Of a DNA stretch of 64,000 nt, positions 52,624 to 60,898 are shown piece by piece (position 1 is the first letter of the stretch; every line of letters begins with the position of its first letter). The position numbers and the translations under genes were made by a program. The notes beneath the pieces were generated by a model. It searched no databases. It was not told the DNA's origin and saw nothing but the letters and a program-made list of their open reading frames with translations. The DNA is from Paenibacillus sp. MBLB1832 (GTDB taxonomy: Bacteria > Bacillota > Bacilli > Paenibacillales > NBRC-103111): positions 4,111,001 through 4,175,000 of the forward strand of contig NZ_CP130319.1 of assembly GCF_032271945.1 (NCBI RefSeq). Direction: 5' to 3'.

Positions 52624-53524
52624 CCGTCATTTTCAAGAATTTATCTTCCAAAGTAGGGGAGTTCTTTCTAATCCCATAAATTTTGATACCCGCTTTCATC
52701 AGCCGTTCAGCCACGATTGCGATTTGCTCTCTGTCCAACCAGCAAGCTAATCCGTCTTCCGCCTGCTTCGCTTGTGCCTCTGGGAAATCTGTAAGTGTCT
52801 GTACAGCTGCATCCAGCTTGTCCACTTCGAAAGTAACCGAACTATGGAGTCCCTCATGCATTAAGTCCTTTATGGACTGTACCTCAACTAATTTCCCCGC
52901 TTGAATAATCGCTACGCGATCACACATCAGTTCCATCTCCGAAAGCAAATGACTCGATACAAGCACAGAAATGCCTTCTTCTCGCGTCAATTTATACAAG
53001 TAATCCCTTAACTCTCTGATCCCCGCTGGATCAAGTCCGTTCGTAGGTTCATCTAAAATGAGCAGGGAAGGTTTGTGTAACAAGGCTTGCGCAACCCCTA
53101 ACCTTTGTCTCATCCCGAGCGAATACGTTTTGACTTTATCCTGAATTCGATTTTCTAAACCAACTAGTCGAATGACTTCTTGAATTCGCTCTTCCGTAAC
53201 ACCCGGCACCATGCGAGCAAAATGAATCAAGTTCTTATAACCACTTAAATATTTGTACATTTCAGGGTTCTCAACAATGGCCCCGACTTTGATAATCGCT
53301 TTATTAAAGTTCCGTGTAATACTATGCCCATCTATCAGAATATCGCCTTCCGAGATGCTCATTAGTCCAACCATCATTCGAATGGTCGTCGTCTTTCCCG
53401 CACCGTTTGGCCCTAGAAATCCAAATATTTCGCCTCGAGGCACTGCAAGATTCAAGTTAGTTATAATGTCTTTATTCCCAATCCGCTTCGTCAAATTTAT
53501 CAATTGAAGAATTGGTTTCTCCAT
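52604..53524 (-). CDS. ABC transporter ATPase (BcrA-like)
   Basis: 306 residues. Walker A GPNGAGKTTT, Q-loop region VGAIVENPEMYKYLSGYKNL, signature YSLGMRQRLG, Walker B LLILDEPTNGLDP and the H-loop VSSHLLSEME. VENPxxYxxLxxxxNL is typical of bacitracin and lantibiotic immunity ATPases. The C-terminal ~80 residues form the accessory domain of that group. First gene of the transporter operon. Close to two two-component systems and a BcrC-like phosphatase. Confidence 0.92.
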   Translation of the reverse strand: MEKPILQLINLTKRIGNKDIITNLNLAVPRGEIFGFLGPNGAGKTTTIRMMVGLMSISEGDILIDGHSITRNFNKAIIKVGAIVENPEMYKYLSGYKNLIHFARMVPGVTEERIQEVIRLVGLENRIQDKVKTYSLGMRQRLGVAQALLHKPSLLILDEPTNGLDPAGIRELRDYLYKLTREEGISVLVSSHLLSEMELMCDRVAIIQAGKLVEVQSIKDLMHEGLHSSVTFEVDKLDAAVQTLTDFPEAQAKQAEDGLACWLDREQIAIVAERLMKAGIKIYGIRKNSPTLEDKFLKMTGGESIG

Positions 53525-53704
53525 AAAATGCCCCCCTTAGTGAATTCCCTCTGCCAAATTACTATAAAGTTTGTTCATGAGAATACAATGAGAAATGAGA
53601 AAAAATTAATGAGCCGTGTAGACTGAAATATCACTCTCTATCAGCTTGTCTTGCATACTATGAACAGGTGAATTCCAATTTAACAGAGAGGTGAAATCAT
53701 CCTA

Positions 53705-54796
53705 ATGCATTTGCTGATTATTGCTCCTGAGCAAATTCCTGTTCCACCGCCAGTCGGCGGGTCCGTTGAGCATTGTATTTATCAAATTGCTAGACAAATA
53801 TCATCTAAACATAAAGTCACCATTATAAGCCGCTGGCGTCCCAACTACCCGAAGAAAAGTGTCCTCGGTCATGTCACCATTATTCGGGTACCAGGTAAGA
53901 ATAAGAAGACTTATTTATCGAATGTGATCAAAAAAATCCAAGGAAAGCATTACGATCATATCCAAATTGATAATCGCCCAACATTCGTACATGCCGTGAA
54001 AAATGCCTTCCCTTCCACACGTATTTCTATTTTTTTACACTCAACGACGTTTATATCCCCACCCATGACATCTAAGAAACAAGCTCGTATTGACCTCGCA
54101 CGTGCTGATCTGATTGTAGGAAACAGCCTTTCTTTGCAAAATCATCTGAAACGAAACTTCCCTAGCATCGCTCATAAAGTTCGTTACGTGCATTTGGGTG
54201 TAGATATTCATCAATTCCGACCCAAATCGGTGAAACGCTCGAGCAGTTCTCGTCGTTTCGTTATCCTCTTCGCAGGTAGACTGATTCCTCGCAAAGGGAT
54301 ACCCGTTCTTATGAGGGCTACGCAGCTTGTCCGAAAAGCCATACCGTCTGCAAGTCTGAAGATTGCTGGCGGAACTGGCAAACCAGGCTACAAGGCTTAT
54401 TTGAAAAAGTTAGCCGCATCATTACGAATACCTGTGACCTTCAGCGGGTATGTTTCGCGAAGTGGAATGCCCCGATTTTATCGGTCTGGAGATATTTTCG
54501 TATGTCCATCACAAGGTCATGAAGCCTTCGGCTTGGTCAATGTTGAAGCGATGGCTTCCGGCCTGCCAACCGTCGCCTCCAGAAACGGCGGTATTCCAGA
54601 GATCATTAAGCATCAGCGCAATGGCCTTTTAGTAACGAATTACCGCAGCCCAAAGGCTTTTTCCAAAAAAATGATCAGCTTCGCCAAGAATCGTGCCATG
54701 GCCAATAGACTATCTCGACAGGCTCGAAAAGATGTCATGAGAAAATTCAGTTGGCGAGCAACGGCTCGTAAATTAGTAAGCTTATATCAACATTAA
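53705..54796 (+). CDS. Family 4 glycosyltransferase, CotSA-like spore-coat protein
   Basis: 363 residues. N-terminal LLIIAPEQIPVPPPVGGSVEHCIYQIARQI is the CotSA-type acceptor loop; VILFAGRLIPRKGIPVLMRA and CPSQGHEAFGLVNVEAMASGLPTVASRNGGIPEII form the donor site. Rich in Lys/Arg/Ser, typical of spore-coat proteins. Likely glycosylates spore-surface material. The ATG follows GAGAGGTG. Not in an operon with the two-component genes after it. Confidence 0.85.
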   Translation: MHLLIIAPEQIPVPPPVGGSVEHCIYQIARQISSKHKVTIISRWRPNYPKKSVLGHVTIIRVPGKNKKTYLSNVIKKIQGKHYDHIQIDNRPTFVHAVKNAFPSTRISIFLHSTTFISPPMTSKKQARIDLARADLIVGNSLSLQNHLKRNFPSIAHKVRYVHLGVDIHQFRPKSVKRSSSSRRFVILFAGRLIPRKGIPVLMRATQLVRKAIPSASLKIAGGTGKPGYKAYLKKLAASLRIPVTFSGYVSRSGMPRFYRSGDIFVCPSQGHEAFGLVNVEAMASGLPTVASRNGGIPEIIKHQRNGLLVTNYRSPKAFSKKMISFAKNRAMANRLSRQARKDVMRKFSWRATARKLVSLYQH

Positions 54797-54877
54797 CAAA
54801 ACGAACCTTCAACTTTCTAAAGGCATAAGATGCAGGGTATGAGCTATCACGGACAGATATGGAAATGAGTGGTCATT

Positions 54878-55576
54878 ATGACAGAGAGCATTCTCGTCAT
54901 TGAGGATGAAGAGAGAATTGCGAGGCTCCTTCAATTAGAACTCCTTCATGCGGGTTATTCAGTCGAGCTAGCCTTTGATGGTTCCGCGGGTTTAATGAAA
55001 GCATTGAACGCCGATTGGCATCTCATTCTGCTAGATATCATGCTGCCTGGAGTGAACGGCTTTGATTTCATATCCACTTACCGCAAAATCAACCAAAAAA
55101 CGCCGATTATTATCCTAACGGCCTCTGGTACTCCCGCCGATATTGTGAATGGGCTTGACCTCGGCGGGCAGGACTATGTGACGAAACCTTTTCATATGGA
55201 AGAGCTGCTAGCTCGCATCCGCGCATGCATTCGCTATACTGCTTTGCCTAGAATGACCAATAAAGACCATGCCAAGAACGTACCCATCATCTATTGCTTA
55301 AAGGATACCGAAATAAATTTAAGTACAAGAGAGGTTTTACAGAACGGAGTTAAGGTTGATTTAACACCGAAAGAGTTTCAACTACTGCTTTATTTTATAG
55401 AACATCCGAATGAAATTCTCACCCGCGAACAGATCATGCGTGATGTATGGGGGTATGCTTTTCTGGGGAATTCCAATCTGGTCGATGTTTATATTCGCTA
55501 TGTCCGTAAAAAGTTACAAGCCACTTCTCCGACGATTCGCACCATTCGCGGCGCTGGTTACATCTTGGAGATGTAG
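54878..55576 (+). CDS. OmpR-family response regulator (second system)
   Basis: 232 residues. Receiver with Asp53 in LLDIMLPGVNG and Lys in YVTKPFHMEELL. Note LDLGGQDYVTKPF: Gly-Gln replaces the usual Gly-Ala. C-terminal winged helix ends NLVDVYIRYVRKKL...TIRGAGYILEM. Five bases separate it from its kinase. The two-component pair resembles the ArlRS-like pair 5 kb away and may be an old duplicate. Confidence 0.92.
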   Translation: MTESILVIEDEERIARLLQLELLHAGYSVELAFDGSAGLMKALNADWHLILLDIMLPGVNGFDFISTYRKINQKTPIIILTASGTPADIVNGLDLGGQDYVTKPFHMEELLARIRACIRYTALPRMTNKDHAKNVPIIYCLKDTEINLSTREVLQNGVKVDLTPKEFQLLLYFIEHPNEILTREQIMRDVWGYAFLGNSNLVDVYIRYVRKKLQATSPTIRTIRGAGYILEM

Positions 55577-55581
55577 ACGAT

Positions 55582-56955
55582 ATGAAAATCAAAACCAAAG
55601 CTTTTCTGTTGTCCTTCGGCTTGTTAGCTAGTATTTTAATCCCCCTCTTCTTTGTGATTTATTATTTTTATTCGCAATATGAGATTGAAGAAGAAATCGA
55701 AAGCCTGCAACAAACAGCGAATGAAATCATCAGCCATAATTCCTCGATGGATTTACTTCAAATGGAGAATAACCCGCTACTAAACGCCTATCTCCCGAAT
55801 CACACCCTGATACGCACCATTGATCCGTCTTCTGCGGTGAGAAATCAAGTTTCAAATTCGAATGAATTCGCTGCTTTCCCTCCGCAATTCATGAATACGC
55901 CGCAGGCTTATCTGGATCGGTTTCAAGACGAAGCGATCATCATTGTTCGATCCCCGATTACGAGCGGAACTGAAATCGTCGGGACTTTGGAAATCATCTC
56001 CGAACCCCGAGAATTAGAGCAAAGCTTATATCACCTCATCATGATCACATGTCTAGTAGCCCTAGGGGCCATATTCATTTCCATATCAGGAAGTTTGTTA
56101 TTAGCTCGGTTACTATTCTCCCCTCTTTCGCGCATGATTACGATCATGAAAGAGATTGAAACCAGTATGGAGATTCGAAAACTGCCTATGAATCGAAAAT
56201 CGAAAGATGAACTCTACCATCTGGCGGATACATTTAATCATATGATGGAACGGATCCAGATGAGTATGAGGAAACAAAGGCAATTTATTTCCGATGCTTC
56301 GCATGAATTCAAGACGTCACTTACGATCATCGAAGGCTATACCTCCCTCCTGCAGAGATGGGGATATGAGAAGATTGACCTGTGTACCGAAGCGATTGCC
56401 GCTGTTCATGCCGAAAGTATACGAATGAAACATATAACGTATCAATTGCTCGAACTGGCCGAATTGGATCATGAATCGAAGCTTTCGCTTAGTGTCTTTG
56501 ATTTAGTTTCCTTATGCAGAGAGACGATTCAGCTGCTTCAGCCACTCAGTACGAAAGAAATTCGGCTGTTTACGCCTAGTCCAATTCTAGAAATAGAAGC
56601 TGACCGACTACAAATCCATCAGCTCTTGTTAATTCCCTTGGATAATGCGTTGAAATATGCAAAGCAGAGAATTGACGTACATCTTGAAAGTCATCCTTCC
56701 CATCTCTATATTCGTATTTTGGATGACGGCATAGGCATTCCTTCCGATGAGTTACCCTTCATCTTCGAACGATTTTATCGCGTTGACCGTTCCAGAAGTC
56801 GGCAAACAGGCGGTTCTGGCCTAGGGTTAGCCATTGCGAAATCAATTGTCGAACTACACCAAGGGACCATTCAAATGAAGAGTGAACGGAACCAGGGAAC
56901 AGAGGTCATCATTGCTCTCCCGCGCAAAAAAACCTTCAATTCATCAAAGAATTGA
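55582..56955 (+). CDS. Sensor histidine kinase with altered H-box (second system)
   Basis: 457 residues; two membrane segments (~8-30 and ~150-178), HAMP and kinase core. The phosphoacceptor His241 lies in SDASHEFKTSLTII, where the normally invariant proline after Thr is Ser246. N-box LDNALKYA, DDGIGIP, FERFYRVD and GGSGLGLAIAKS are intact, so kinase activity is likely but the kinase/phosphatase balance may differ. Cognate of the regulator just upstream. The last codons are inside the terminator stem. Confidence 0.9.
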   Translation: MKIKTKAFLLSFGLLASILIPLFFVIYYFYSQYEIEEEIESLQQTANEIISHNSSMDLLQMENNPLLNAYLPNHTLIRTIDPSSAVRNQVSNSNEFAAFPPQFMNTPQAYLDRFQDEAIIIVRSPITSGTEIVGTLEIISEPRELEQSLYHLIMITCLVALGAIFISISGSLLLARLLFSPLSRMITIMKEIETSMEIRKLPMNRKSKDELYHLADTFNHMMERIQMSMRKQRQFISDASHEFKTSLTIIEGYTSLLQRWGYEKIDLCTEAIAAVHAESIRMKHITYQLLELAELDHESKLSLSVFDLVSLCRETIQLLQPLSTKEIRLFTPSPILEIEADRLQIHQLLLIPLDNALKYAKQRIDVHLESHPSHLYIRILDDGIGIPSDELPFIFERFYRVDRSRSRQTGGSGLGLAIAKSIVELHQGTIQMKSERNQGTEVIIALPRKKTFNSSKN

Positions 56956-56963
56956 AGGTTTTT
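56931..56963. terminator. Bidirectional terminator between histidine kinase and BcrC-like gene
   Basis: AACCTTCAATTC (56931-56942) pairs with GAATTGAAGGTT (56949-56960), flanked by A- and T-runs. It contains the kinase stop codon. Confidence 0.85.
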
Positions 56964-56972
56964 GTATTAATT

Positions 56973-57590
56973 TCATCCTTGCTTCGTTTCTTTCCTATGC
57001 CATATTTTCGATTCAACATGTTCATAGACATGAATGATCCCGTTCAATCCTTTAGATAGCCAGCCGTAGCGGTGACTTAATTGATGAACCGTCCATGCGA
57101 CACTGATCCCAATGATCGCTCCTGCCATAACATCAGAAACATAATGTACACCTGTCCAAACCCTGGAAAAAGCAATACTTGCCGCTAGAACGAACCAGAA
57201 AGTTCCTGCTTTTCTTCGATACATCCATATGGAAGCCGCGATGGCAAAAGCCGCAGTTGCGTGATCACTTGGGAATGACGCATTCGCAGGATGTGGGATC
57301 AGTTGCAGGACCTCATGTGTGACGAAGGGACGATCTCTGTAAAAGAAATGACCCAGCATTCCACTTAATCCTAAGGCGATGCTAGCCGATAGTAACGACT
57401 TTGCAACCATATCTCGGTTCGCTTTTTGTCTTGTAAACCAATACACAACAACCCCCAAATAGAAGACATATTCTGCTTTTGTTGCCAAGTTGCACATCAT
57501 TGGATTCAAAAAAGAAAGATTATTACTTAGTTGGTTAATGTATTGGAACAAGTGATAATCTACCTCTGCAAAACTCATGATTTTCTTCAT
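56973..57590 (-). CDS. BcrC-like undecaprenyl-diphosphatase (PAP2 family)
   Basis: 205 residues with five or six membrane segments. Catalytic motifs: FFYRDRPFV (R-D-RP), ASFPSDHATAAFAIA (PSDH, the BcrC form rather than PSGH) and FSRVWTGVHYVSDVMAG. Recycles undecaprenyl diphosphate in the cell-wall lipid cycle and gives bacitracin resistance. Next to the second two-component system and near the Bcr-type ABC transporter. Confidence 0.88.
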   Translation of the reverse strand: MKKIMSFAEVDYHLFQYINQLSNNLSFLNPMMCNLATKAEYVFYLGVVVYWFTRQKANRDMVAKSLLSASIALGLSGMLGHFFYRDRPFVTHEVLQLIPHPANASFPSDHATAAFAIAASIWMYRRKAGTFWFVLAASIAFSRVWTGVHYVSDVMAGAIIGISVAWTVHQLSHRYGWLSKGLNGIIHVYEHVESKIWHRKETKQG

Positions 57591-57791
57591 CCTTTCGAAA
57601 AATGTTCATTTCGACTTACGCCGAATTTACAATCACTTTACAAGGTGAAGATGAGAAAAAAATGAGAAGATGTATCTTAAAATTTAATTTTCCTAGTAGA
57701 CTCCTCTCCAACTCTCATAACAACTTTTTGAATAAGATACCAAGGAGGCTCTATAGAAACGCATCTCAAATTTCTAAGTAAAGGTGCTGTT

Positions 57792-58559
57792 ATGACGATG
57801 AATCGAGCAAGAACTGTTTCAAGTAAATGGGTGAAAACGAAGGTGCTGTTACGAAATAAAAAACTGCGTACTTATGTCCCAGAAACGAGATTATACAATC
57901 AACGTAACCTGTTGCTTATGTTAAAGAAATATAAGATGGTGTATGTGAAACCGATCAACGGCTCTTTCGGACAGGGTGTTATCCGGGTTGAGAAATCGGA
58001 TCAATACCGCTTCCAAGCAGGTAAAGCAGCGAAGTCATTTGGAACTTATCAAGCCTTATTCGCTGCATTGAACAAAGTCAAACTAAACAGATCCTATCTC
58101 GTACAGCAAGGCATTCATCTTTTGACCCATCAACGTCGCATCTTTGATGTACGTATTATGGTTCAAAAAAACGCGCAGAGACGTTGGGAATCTACGGGGT
58201 ATATCGGGCGTGTCGCGCATCCCAAAAAAATCGTGACGAACTTTCATAATAGCGGAAGACCGCTCCCCTTAGAGCTATTATTCGGTTCCTATTTCACTGG
58301 TCAGAAGAAAAAAGCGTATATCCATCACCTACGAAATTTAGGGTATCGAATTGCGAAACATTACCAGATGAGCTATCCTGGACTCAAAGAAATTGGTGTG
58401 GACATTGGCGTCGATACGCGCTTGAAGCCTTGGGTATTAGAAGTCAACACGGCACCAGACCCTTTTATTTTCAACCAATTGAAAAAGAAAAAAATGTTCC
58501 ACAAAGTTTTGCGTTTCTCAAGAGCAAACGGCCGTTTTATACGAGCGAGACGTAAGTAA
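57792..58559 (+). CDS. YheC/YheD-family (spore coat-associated) ATP-grasp protein
   Basis: 255 residues, very basic. MVYVKPINGSFGQGVIRV is the family's ATP-grasp start, followed by FDVRIMVQKNAQRRWESTGYIGRVA and the C-terminal LKPWVLEVNTAPDP with the metal-binding Glu and Asn. Family members are endospore coat-associated proteins that probably ligate carboxylates to amines; substrates unknown. The ATG follows AAAGGTG. Single gene. Confidence 0.85.
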   Translation: MTMNRARTVSSKWVKTKVLLRNKKLRTYVPETRLYNQRNLLLMLKKYKMVYVKPINGSFGQGVIRVEKSDQYRFQAGKAAKSFGTYQALFAALNKVKLNRSYLVQQGIHLLTHQRRIFDVRIMVQKNAQRRWESTGYIGRVAHPKKIVTNFHNSGRPLPLELLFGSYFTGQKKKAYIHHLRNLGYRIAKHYQMSYPGLKEIGVDIGVDTRLKPWVLEVNTAPDPFIFNQLKKKKMFHKVLRFSRANGRFIRARRK

Positions 58560-58563
58560 AGGA

Positions 58564-58601
58564 AAAAAGCAGCATTCCTCATGTGAAGGAATACTGCTTT
58601 T
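58564..58601 (+). terminator. Terminator after the YheC/YheD gene
   Basis: AAAAGCAG and ATTCC on the left pair with GGAAT and CTGCTTTT on the right, with one mismatch between the two segments, followed by a T-run. Confidence 0.75.
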
Positions 58602-58620
58602 TTCATTCTTTGGACTCCCG

Positions 58621-58711
58621 CTATACCGCATCCGCCGCACAACGAAAGCCAGTGTTGCCTGTTGAGTTGTCTGGCGTGTTTTACTGCTACGCGGTAGCGA
58701 TTGCAAGTTGC
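58621..58711 (-). pseudogene. Remnant of a formylglycine-generating-enzyme-like (SUMF1/FGE) gene
   Basis: On the minus strand the sequence ends NTPDNSTGNTGFRCAADAV and a TAG stop at 58621-58623. That is the very characteristic C-terminus of FGE-sulfatase-family proteins. In the frame one base over, the preceding codons read ATCNRYRVAV, the usual segment just before it. The two pieces are joined by a one-base shift and nothing of the family remains upstream, where the chromate transporter stop immediately follows. It is a short decayed tail. Confidence 0.6.
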
Positions 58712-58714
58712 CTA

Positions 58715-59251
58715 TCAGCTAAATATAGCAATTCCCACTAGGGCAGACAATAGAATCGTCGCCAACGGATGCCATTTGTACTTATGAACGAGCAGGAATA
58801 CGCCTGCTGCAATGAACAACGTGACAGTCACTTGCCAGTTCATGAAATCCGCTGCTCGATTACCAAAGCCAAAATGGATCGCCGCATATACGATTAATCC
58901 TGTTACAACAGGCCTTAGACCATAGAAGGTCGTATGAACCGCTTGGCTGTGATAGATTTTATAGAAAAAAGAGGAAATGAGCAGCACGATCACTAAGGAC
59001 GGCAGCACCATCCCCAGCGTGGCAACCGCTGCTCCCCCTAACCCATCCGCTTTGTAGCCGATGAGCGTTGCCGTATTCGTTGCAATCGGGCCAGGTGCCA
59101 TTCCTGCCAGCGCTACGCTCTGAGCGAATTGCTCGGTAGATAACCAATGATGCGTTTCTACCTCGTGTTGAATTAGTGGAATCATCGCGTAACCGCCGCC
59201 GAAAGACATGCATCCTATTTTTAGAAAAGTAAGGAATAATTGCCCTAACAC
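58715..59251 (-). CDS. Chromate transporter ChrA-family subunit (short form, second of pair)
   Basis: 178 residues from a GTG nine bases after GGGAGG; a GTG three codons earlier is too close to that site. MSFGGGYAMIPLIQHEV, ALAGMAPGPIATNTATLIGYK and later hydrophobic segments match one CHR domain. Firmicutes often encode two half-size CHR proteins side by side (as YwrA/YwrB), which pair with opposite membrane orientation. Exports chromate or handles sulfate-like anions. Confidence 0.88.
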   Translation of the reverse strand: MLGQLFLTFLKIGCMSFGGGYAMIPLIQHEVETHHWLSTEQFAQSVALAGMAPGPIATNTATLIGYKADGLGGAAVATLGMVLPSLVIVLLISSFFYKIYHSQAVHTTFYGLRPVVTGLIVYAAIHFGFGNRAADFMNWQVTVTLFIAAGVFLLVHKYKWHPLATILLSALVGIAIFS

Positions 59252-59265
59252 TTGCTTCACCCTCC

Positions 59266-59913
59266 CTAGATGCCATCCGCAATAAAATAGTCATAGTAGG
59301 CGTAGCCGTTATGGGACGTGTTCGTCTTCTCTTTGCGTTTATCAAAGCTGCGCTTGAAACCAAAAGCTTCCTTCACTTTGACAAAAACAAAGCCAATAAA
59401 CAAACCAATGAGAATCATGAAGATTGGATTCATCGGCAGCAGCAACAGGATTGCGACGGTTCCGATCGCGGTTGCTAAGGTTGTTTTGTCCGTAATGGCG
59501 GAACGCGCCATATTATATGCGGCCAAGACGATCAGACCAATAATCGCGCCATGGATGCCCTTAAAGGCAGCGACCACCTTCGGTTCAGACTGCATGAAGA
59601 TGAGTAACATGCTAAGTACAAGTGCGATTAGAAATGTCGGTAAAGCAATTCCAATCACAGCAGCTGCAGCGCCTGCAACGCCAGCCATCCGATAACCGAT
59701 GAATGCCGAGGCATTCACCCCCATACCGCCAGGGGCAGACCCTGCAATGGCCACGATGTCGGAGACTTCATCTTCCGCGAGCCATCCGCGCTTAATGACG
59801 ACCTCTCGTTCAATGACGGGAATCATTGCATATCCCCCTCCGAATGTCGAAGGCCCAATTTTGAGAAACGTCCAGAAAATATCCAAACAAAGATGTAAGT
59901 GATGATTGCGCAT
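59266..59913 (-). CDS. Chromate transporter ChrA-family subunit (short form, first of pair)
   Basis: 215 residues from the ATG after AAGGAGG; the open frame runs 12 codons further upstream. STFGGGYAMIPVIEREVV and AIAGSAPGGMGVNASAFIGYRMAG are the CHR signatures. It has a longer, basic C-terminal tail (KVKEAFGFKRSFDKRKEK) than its partner. Fourteen bases separate the two genes. Confidence 0.88.
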   Translation of the reverse strand: MRNHHLHLCLDIFWTFLKIGPSTFGGGYAMIPVIEREVVIKRGWLAEDEVSDIVAIAGSAPGGMGVNASAFIGYRMAGVAGAAAAVIGIALPTFLIALVLSMLLIFMQSEPKVVAAFKGIHGAIIGLIVLAAYNMARSAITDKTTLATAIGTVAILLLLPMNPIFMILIGLFIGFVFVKVKEAFGFKRSFDKRKEKTNTSHNGYAYYDYFIADGI

Positions 59914-60100
59914 GCGGATTCCTCCTTGCCGTTCGGTTGTTGTCTCCATTATACTTCACTTAACACCAAATTGGAATAAACATTTCACCTATGTCTTCTA
60001 TAATTAAAGAAAACCAAGATAATCGCCTAAGATTTAATTCCTTTAATCCGATGGATTCACTTAGTTTTAATCAATTTGAAATTAAGTATAAATTGGAAAA

Positions 60101-60129
60101 AGCCAAGAGATGAACGTCATCTCTCGGCT
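60101..60129 (-). terminator. Terminator after the mgtC-type gene
   Basis: A 13-bp stem (60101-60113 with 60117-60129, one mismatch) with a 3-nt loop; TTTTTCC follows on the minus strand. Confidence 0.75.
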
Positions 60130-60145
60130 TCTCGATTCTTTTTCC

Positions 60146-60898
60146 TTATGCGGCTTGCTTATGAAAGACGAAATTAGCAGCTTCCATGCTAACGACGGTA
60201 TCTAACGCTGAGATTTGCTCGTAAGCGGCCATCAATTTCTCCTGCTTCGGGCATCTAAGACTGAAAACCAAATGCATCACGGGTAATGGACTCGTATTCC
60301 CATCCGACGACAACGCTGCGTCGCTTTCTTGGATCATCTTCAGATTGATCACTTGGATGCCCTGCTCACCAAAGCGCGCATTGAGGGAACTGAGGAAGCC
60401 AGGATGCTCATTAATCGTGATCTCGACGACGTGTGTGCGGCGGTGCCGTAAGATGTGCTTCTCTAGCTTATTCAACGTATACAGGCTGACAAGCACCAAA
60501 AAGGTACAAACTAGCGCTCCCGTAATGAAGCCAGCACCAACACTAAGTCCTATTGCCGCAACAAGCCATACGGAAGCTGCGGTCGTCAAACCTTTAATCA
60601 CATTGCCATTACGCAGAATGGCCCCTGCACCGAGAAAGCCGATCCCGCTTACGACTTGTGCAGCCAATCGCGACGGATCAATTCGCACATTGGCTTCGTT
60701 GACAAAATCAGAGAAGCCATACTCTGACAGCAACATGATGGTCGCGGAGCCCAAGCACACTAAGATATGTGTGCGAAAGCCCGCTGCATGATTGTTCCAC
60801 TCCCGTTCAAGTCCGATCAATCCGCCGAGTACAACAGCTAATACCATCCGCAGGATTAAATCCATATGACTGATTTGCCACACGCCGGCGGCACTCAT
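60146..60898 (-). CDS. MgtC/SapB-family membrane protein
   Basis: 250 residues. The MgtC domain covers about 10-150: LAVVLGGLIGLEREWNNHAAGFRTHILVCLGSA, then RLAAQVVSGIGFLGAGAILRNGNVIKGLTTAASVWLVAAIGL. A soluble C-terminal ACT-like domain (HVVEITINEHPGFLSSLNARFGEQGIQV) follows. MgtC proteins affect magnesium or phosphate homeostasis and F-ATPase activity. Its ATG overlaps the stop of the GH105 gene as ATGA, an unusual partnership. Confidence 0.9.
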   Translation of the reverse strand: MSAAGVWQISHMDLILRMVLAVVLGGLIGLEREWNNHAAGFRTHILVCLGSATIMLLSEYGFSDFVNEANVRIDPSRLAAQVVSGIGFLGAGAILRNGNVIKGLTTAASVWLVAAIGLSVGAGFITGALVCTFLVLVSLYTLNKLEKHILRHRRTHVVEITINEHPGFLSSLNARFGEQGIQVINLKMIQESDAALSSDGNTSPLPVMHLVFSLRCPKQEKLMAAYEQISALDTVVSMEAANFVFHKQAA

